A DNA stretch of 32,015 bases from Magnetococcales bacterium. GTDB taxonomy: Bacteria > Pseudomonadota > Magnetococcia > Magnetococcales > JADGAP01. Location of the stretch: contig JADGAP010000001.1 in the NCBI GenBank assembly GCA_015231965.1, positions 1-32,015 on the forward strand, read 5' to 3'. The translations under genes and the position numbers were made by a program. Below the pieces are notes generated by a model. That model was given only the letters and a program-made list of their open reading frames with translations, did not search any database and was not told the origin of the DNA. This document shows, in pieces, positions 27,293 through 32,015 of this stretch; the first letter of the stretch is position 1, and each line of letters starts with the position of its first letter.

Positions 27293-28687
27293 CTACTCCT
27301 CCTTTTTGCCCAGCCGTTTCCATCTCGTGCTGGCGTAGCCCGCGATATTTTTTTGCGGCGTCCGATTGACCGCCAGGGCGTCGGGAGGCACATCCTGGGT
27401 CACGGTGGTTCCGGCCCCGACAATCGCCCCCTGGCCCACCCGCACCGGGGCGACGAACTGCACGTCGGACCCGACGAAGACGCCGTCCTCCAGAATGGTC
27501 TTGTGCTTGTGAACGCCGTCATAGTTGCAGGTGATGGTCCCGGCGCCGATATTGACCCCGGCCCCGATCTCCGCATCCCCCAAATAGGTGAGGTGGTTGA
27601 CCTTGGAACCGACGCCGATCCGGGTTTTCTTGGTCTCGCAAAAATTACCCACCCTGGCCCTGGGCTCCAACACCGTCCCCGGGCGCAACCGGGCGAAGGG
27701 CCCCACCGCATTCCCCGACTGCAACTCCGCCCCCTCCAGATGGGAAAAGGCGTGGACCACGCAGCCATCGCCGATGCGGCTGGCGGTGATCTCCCCAAAC
27801 GGCCCGATGCGACAGCCGGAACCGATCACCACCCCCGGCCCCAGCACCACATGGGGCTCGATGCGGGTGTCCTGGCCGATGATCGCGTCCGCCGCCACCC
27901 AGCACGATGCGGGATCGGTGAACCCCACCCCCGACTCCATCATCCGCCGCACCTTGCGGTCGCGAAACACCCGCTCCAGCTCGGCCAACTGCACCCGACT
28001 GTTGACCCCGGCCAACTCCTGGAAATCCGCGTGCTTCATCGCCCCGATCTCCAGATTTTCCGCCCGGGCCAGGGCCACGATGTCGGTGAGATAGTACTCC
28101 CCCTGGGCGTTGTTGCGGGAAAGACGGGCCAACCACGGGGCCAGATAGGCCAACTCGACGCAATAGGTGCCGGCGTTGATCTCGGTGATCAAACGGGTTT
28201 CGGCGTCGGCGTCCTTCTCCTCGACGATGGCCAGCAGCCGCCCCGCCGGATTGCGCACGATGCGCCCATATCCGGAGGGGAGATCCGCCTCGGTGGAGAG
28301 CAGCGTCACCGCCCGCTTGCGGGCGTGATGCTCCTCCGCCAGACCGGTCAGGGTGGAGGGACGCAGCAGCGGCACGTCGCCGTTGAGGATCAGCAGGGAG
28401 CCTTCCGCCCCCGCCAACAGGGGCAGGGCGGAAGCGACGGCGTGGCCGGTGCCCAGCTGCTCGGTCTGATGGACCCAGGCGATGTCCGGGGCGTCCAGGG
28501 CGGCGCGGACCATCTCCGCCTCGTGGCCGATCACCACCAGCAAGCGCGCCGGATTCAACGCCCGGGCGGCTTGCAATACGTGCCACAACAACGGCATCCC
28601 GGCCAGAGGGTGGAGAACCTTGGGCAGCCGGGAGCGCATCCGCACCCCCTTGCCCGCCGCCAAAATCAAAATCGACAGTTCGCTCAT
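27293..28687 (-). CDS. glmU: Bifunctional UDP-N-acetylglucosamine pyrophosphorylase / glucosamine-1-phosphate N-acetyltransferase
   Basis: LSILILAAGKGVRMRSRLPKVLHPLAG; left-handed beta-helix hexapeptides; NHLTYLGDAEIGAGVNIGAGTITCNYDGVHKHKT. Confidence 0.95.
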   Translation of the reverse strand: MSELSILILAAGKGVRMRSRLPKVLHPLAGMPLLWHVLQAARALNPARLLVVIGHEAEMVRAALDAPDIAWVHQTEQLGTGHAVASALPLLAGAEGSLLILNGDVPLLRPSTLTGLAEEHHARKRAVTLLSTEADLPSGYGRIVRNPAGRLLAIVEEKDADAETRLITEINAGTYCVELAYLAPWLARLSRNNAQGEYYLTDIVALARAENLEIGAMKHADFQELAGVNSRVQLAELERVFRDRKVRRMMESGVGFTDPASCWVAADAIIGQDTRIEPHVVLGPGVVIGSGCRIGPFGEITASRIGDGCVVHAFSHLEGAELQSGNAVGPFARLRPGTVLEPRARVGNFCETKKTRIGVGSKVNHLTYLGDAEIGAGVNIGAGTITCNYDGVHKHKTILEDGVFVGSDVQFVAPVRVGQGAIVGAGTTVTQDVPPDALAVNRTPQKNIAGYASTRWKRLGKKEE

Positions 28688-28697
28688 GGGCTCCCGA

Positions 28698-30668
28698 TCA
28701 CCGATTCAGCAAGGCTTCGGCTTGGGCCACCACATTTTCCACCGAAAAACCCAGACGTTTCATCACTTCGCCCCCCGGGGCCGAGGCCCCGAAACGATCC
28801 AGGGCGAGGATCACCCCCCCCTCCCCCACCCAACGATGCCACCCCAGCGACGCCCCCGCCTCGATCCCCACCCGGGCCTTGATCGACGGAGGCAACACCG
28901 ATTCGCGATACTCCACCGACTGCTCGTCGAACAACTCCCAGCAGGGCATGGAGACCACCCGCGCCCGACGTCCCTTGAGGGCCAACGCCTGCTGGGACTT
29001 CATGGCCAGTTCCACCTCGCTGCCGGTGGCCAGCAAAATCAGTTCCGGATCGCCCATGGGGGGGTCGGAGACCACGTAGGCCCCCTGGGCCACCCGCAGG
29101 GGATCCGCCCCCAGCGGCGCGAGATTTTGCCGCGAGAGGATCAGGCAGGTGGGCCCGGCGTGGGTCAGGGCCACATGCCACGCCCCCACCGTCTCCCCCG
29201 CGTCCGCCGGCCGGATCACCCGCAGCTCCGGCATCGCCCGCAAGCTGGCCAGATGCTCGATGGGCTGATGGGTCGGACCGTCCTCCCCCACCGCGATGCT
29301 GTCATGGGTCAGGACGTAGACCACCGGCGTCCCCATGATCGCCGAAAGGCGCATCGCCCCCCGCATGTAGTCGGAAAAGACCAGGAAAGTGGCGCAGTAG
29401 GGGAGAAATCCGCCGTGCAACGCCATGCCGTTGACCATCGCCGCCATGGCGTGTTCCCGCACCCCGAAGCGCAGATTGCGCCCCGCCGCCACGGTGGTCA
29501 GCCAGGTGTTGTTGGAAGGGGCCAGATCCGCCGATCCCCCCACCAACCCCTCCACCGCCGGGGCGAGGGCGTTCAACGCCTTGCCCGAGGCCACCCGGGT
29601 GGCCGTGGCCTTGCCGCCGAAATCCAGGGCCAGCAGGGCGGCATCCCAACCCGCCGGGAGAAACTCCCCCTTCAGCCGGGCCTCCAGTCGCGCCCCCTCC
29701 GCCGGATGGTCCTGACGATAGGCCGCCAGACGCCCCTCCCACTCCCGCCGTTGCTCCGCCCCCCGGGTCAACGCCTGACGGGTGTGCGCCCCCACCGCCT
29801 CGGGAATGTGGAACGGCTCATCCGACCAGCCCAGCCGCCGCCGCATCGCCAAAAGCTCTTCCCGACCCAGGGGTGCCCCGTGAACGTGGGAGGTGCCCGC
29901 CTTGGAACTTCCCTGGCCGATCACCGTGCGCACCATGATCAGCGAGGGGCGCGCCCCATCCGCCCGGGCTTCGGCGATGGCGGCGGCGATGACCTCCACG
30001 TCCTCGCCGTCGTGAACCCGCAGCACTTGCCAGCCGTAGGCGGCGAAACGCAACGACACATCCTCGGTGAAGGCCAGCTCCGTCCCGCCCTCGATGGTGA
30101 TGCGGTTGTCGTCGTAGAGATAGACCAGCTTGCCCAGATTCAGGTGGCCCGCCAGCGACGCCGCCTCCGAGGCCACCCCTTCCATCAGGTCGCCGTCGGA
30201 GACGATGGCGTAGATGTGATGGTCGATCACGTCATGGCCGGGGCGGTTGAACTCCTGGGCCAGCATCCGCTCCGCCAGGGCCATGCCCACCCCCATGGAG
30301 AACCCCTGACCCAACGGGCCGGTGGTGGCCTCCACTCCGGGGGTGTGGCCGTATTCCGGATGACCCGGGGTGCGGCTGCCCCATTGACGAAAATTTTTCA
30401 ACTCCTCCAGCGGCAGCTCGTAGCCGGTGAGGTGGAGCAGGGCGTAGAGCAGCGCCGAACCGTGCCCGGCGGAAAGAATGAAGCGATCCCGCCCCGGCCA
30501 GCGAGGACCGGCGGGATCGTGGCGCAAAAAGCGGGACCACAAGGCCCACGCCATCGGCGCCGCCCCCAGGGGCATTCCCGGATGGCCGGAATTGGCCTGT
30601 TCCACCGCTTCCGCCGCCAACATCCGCACCGTGGCGACGCACTGCTGGTCCAACGCTGAATCCGTCAT
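28698..30668 (-). CDS. tkt: Transketolase
   Basis: [65 protein letters not shown]. Confidence 0.95.
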   Translation of the reverse strand: MTDSALDQQCVATVRMLAAEAVEQANSGHPGMPLGAAPMAWALWSRFLRHDPAGPRWPGRDRFILSAGHGSALLYALLHLTGYELPLEELKNFRQWGSRTPGHPEYGHTPGVEATTGPLGQGFSMGVGMALAERMLAQEFNRPGHDVIDHHIYAIVSDGDLMEGVASEAASLAGHLNLGKLVYLYDDNRITIEGGTELAFTEDVSLRFAAYGWQVLRVHDGEDVEVIAAAIAEARADGARPSLIMVRTVIGQGSSKAGTSHVHGAPLGREELLAMRRRLGWSDEPFHIPEAVGAHTRQALTRGAEQRREWEGRLAAYRQDHPAEGARLEARLKGEFLPAGWDAALLALDFGGKATATRVASGKALNALAPAVEGLVGGSADLAPSNNTWLTTVAAGRNLRFGVREHAMAAMVNGMALHGGFLPYCATFLVFSDYMRGAMRLSAIMGTPVVYVLTHDSIAVGEDGPTHQPIEHLASLRAMPELRVIRPADAGETVGAWHVALTHAGPTCLILSRQNLAPLGADPLRVAQGAYVVSDPPMGDPELILLATGSEVELAMKSQQALALKGRRARVVSMPCWELFDEQSVEYRESVLPPSIKARVGIEAGASLGWHRWVGEGGVILALDRFGASAPGGEVMKRLGFSVENVVAQAEALLNR

Positions 30669-30800
30669 GCCCTTCGCTTCCTTTTCCGCCTGGGGTCGAA
30701 AAATGCTATTTTCGCTCAGACCCCCTCACGAGTCGAGGGAGGGAGGTTGTCCATCGCCATCCACCGCAACCCCTTGCTTCGTTCCTCCAGGAGATCCGCC

Positions 30801-31697
30801 ATGGCACACCCCTCCCCCCCTGCTTGGGAGATCGACGGCGCAACCCGGCTGTTGGGGGTGATCGGCGATCCCATCGGTCACTCCCTCTCCCCGGCGATGC
30901 ACAACCTGGCCCTGCGCCATCTGGGGTTGAATTATCGCTATCTGCCGTTTCACGTCCGACCGGAGCATTTGATCGCGGCGGTACAAGGCTTCGCGGCCCA
31001 GGGGGCGCGGGGCTTCAACGCCACCGTGCCCCACAAGGAGGGGCTGATCCCCCTCATGGCCGACCTCTCTCCAGAGGCCCAGCGGGCGGGGGCGGTCAAC
31101 ACGGTGGTGATCGATGACGAGGGAAGGCTCCACGGCCACAACACCGATGGATACGGCTTTCTCTCCGATCTGGCGGCCCACGGCGTCGGACCGGGGGAAC
31201 TGGAGGGAAAGACCGCCCTGGCGGTGGGCGCGGGGGGGGCCTGCCGGGCGGTGGCGGCGGCGCTGTTGCAGGCGGGGGTGACGCGCTTGATCCTGGCCAA
31301 TCGCACGTTGGCCCGGGCGGAACGGCTGGCGGAGGCCCTCGCGCCCCATTTTCCCGACGCCCTGCTGGAGGTGGCACCGTTGGAAGCCGATCATCTGCCC
31401 CTGGAGGAGTGCCGTCTGCTGGTCAACGCCACCACCCTCGGGCTGCACGGCGAGGCGTTGCACGAAGTCGATCCCGCTCGTTTGCCGCCTCATGCCGTGG
31501 TTCACGACATCGTGTATGGCCCGCCCACCCCGTTGTGGTTGGCGGCCCGGCAGCGGGGATTGGTCGCCATCGATGGTTTGGGCATGTTGATCCATCAGGG
31601 GGCGGCGGCCTTCAAGCTTTGGACCGGCCTTGAGATGCCCGTTCCCCTGGTGGAAAGTCATTTGCGCCAACTGACGGCGCAACGGATGAAAATGTGA
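30801..31697 (+). CDS. aroE: Shikimate dehydrogenase
   Basis: GVIGDPIGHSLSPAMHNLALRHLGLNYRY, GFNATVPHKEGLIPLM, NTDGYGFL, VGAGGACRAVAAAL. ATG at 30801 with GGAG upstream. Confidence 0.95.
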   Translation: MAHPSPPAWEIDGATRLLGVIGDPIGHSLSPAMHNLALRHLGLNYRYLPFHVRPEHLIAAVQGFAAQGARGFNATVPHKEGLIPLMADLSPEAQRAGAVNTVVIDDEGRLHGHNTDGYGFLSDLAAHGVGPGELEGKTALAVGAGGACRAVAAALLQAGVTRLILANRTLARAERLAEALAPHFPDALLEVAPLEADHLPLEECRLLVNATTLGLHGEALHEVDPARLPPHAVVHDIVYGPPTPLWLAARQRGLVAIDGLGMLIHQGAAAFKLWTGLEMPVPLVESHLRQLTAQRMKM

Positions 31698-31759
31698 GAT
31701 GAGGTGCCATCCAACGGAGATGGAAAAGCATCTCACGCGCAAAAAAAGGTAGGGGGGTA

Positions 31760-31858
31760 TTGGGGGGGAGCTGACGAGGGCCATCCCTGGCCCTCGCCCT
31801 TCGGGTTCACTTCGTGAATCCGAAACGGCTCTCCTGCCGTTTCGTCTCTCCCCCCCAA
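31760..31858. repeat. Cloverleaf-like structured element: outer 11-bp stem enclosing three hairpins
   Basis: Outer stem TTGGGGGGGAG (31760-31770) / CTCCCCCCCAA (31848-31858). Inner hairpins: 31775-31783/31788-31796, 31802-31810/31814-31822, 31822-31829/31836-31843. Confidence 0.75.
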
Positions 31859-31878
31859 GGTCTGGCTTTTAGGCTTTT

Positions 31879-31953
31879 GCGGCCCGATGCGCTCCATGAG
31901 GCGTTCCCGACCCATCTCCCCTGTCCAACCCGATCCAAGTCGCATCGGGCCGC
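31879..31953. repeat. Perfect 13-bp inverted repeat GCGGCCCGATGCG ... CGCATCGGGCCGC
   Basis: Arms 31879-31891 and 31941-31953, 49-nt loop, followed by a CGGGGGG-CTTTT-CCCCCCG hairpin. Confidence 0.7.
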
Positions 31954-32015
31954 CGGGGGGCCGGGGGGCTTTTCCCCCCGAATCCCGCCGAGCTTCCCTT
32001 TCCGCCAAAGTCATC

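Noticed and set aside
27050-28882. 610-aa plus-strand ORF
   Set aside because: Antisense to glmU; low-complexity translation.
28482-30659. 725-aa plus-strand ORF
   Set aside because: Antisense to tkt, which has strong motifs; the composition is typical of a spurious GC-rich frame.
30669-30800. Divergent regulatory region between tkt and aroE
   Set aside because: No convincing operator, riboswitch or structured element seen by eye; an ordinary divergent promoter is enough.
31733-32014. 93-aa minus-strand ORF at the window end
   Set aside because: Lies across dense inverted repeats; the translation shows no domain and its reading frame is probably chance.

Overview
This is a GC-rich, apparently chromosomal proteobacterial window (taxon not determined). 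Most of it is housekeeping or cell-surface genes: a BioF-like alpha-oxoamine synthase, queG, xerC-DUF484, arsR-rhodanese, a BON-domain protein, a GlsB/YeaQ-like protein, an ampG-like MFS gene, motA-motB followed by two PilZ proteins, trkA-trkH, higBA, glmU, tkt and aroE. The accessory content looks more unusual. (1) A sigma-54 activator and its upstream sensor-kinase-like gene both appear to lack their canonical phospho-acceptor residues. (2) motAB is followed directly by two PilZ proteins carrying three PilZ-like modules, one of them degenerate. (3) A zinc-ribbon plus TIR/deoxyribosyltransferase-like protein lies upstream of higBA, with an AT-richer N-terminal half and a GC-rich C-terminal half. 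(4) An orphan two-gene operon (1858-3518) has its own terminator and no recognisable family. (5) A toxin-antitoxin pair has a +1 frameshift in the toxin and sits between direct repeats of the 3' end of queG. (6) A dispersed MITE-like family has four copies, two of which appear to redefine neighbouring gene ends. (7) Several repeated or highly structured intergenic elements have perfect inverted repeats, including a cloverleaf-like fold downstream of aroE. All calls were made by eye from the sequence and translations; no database search was run.
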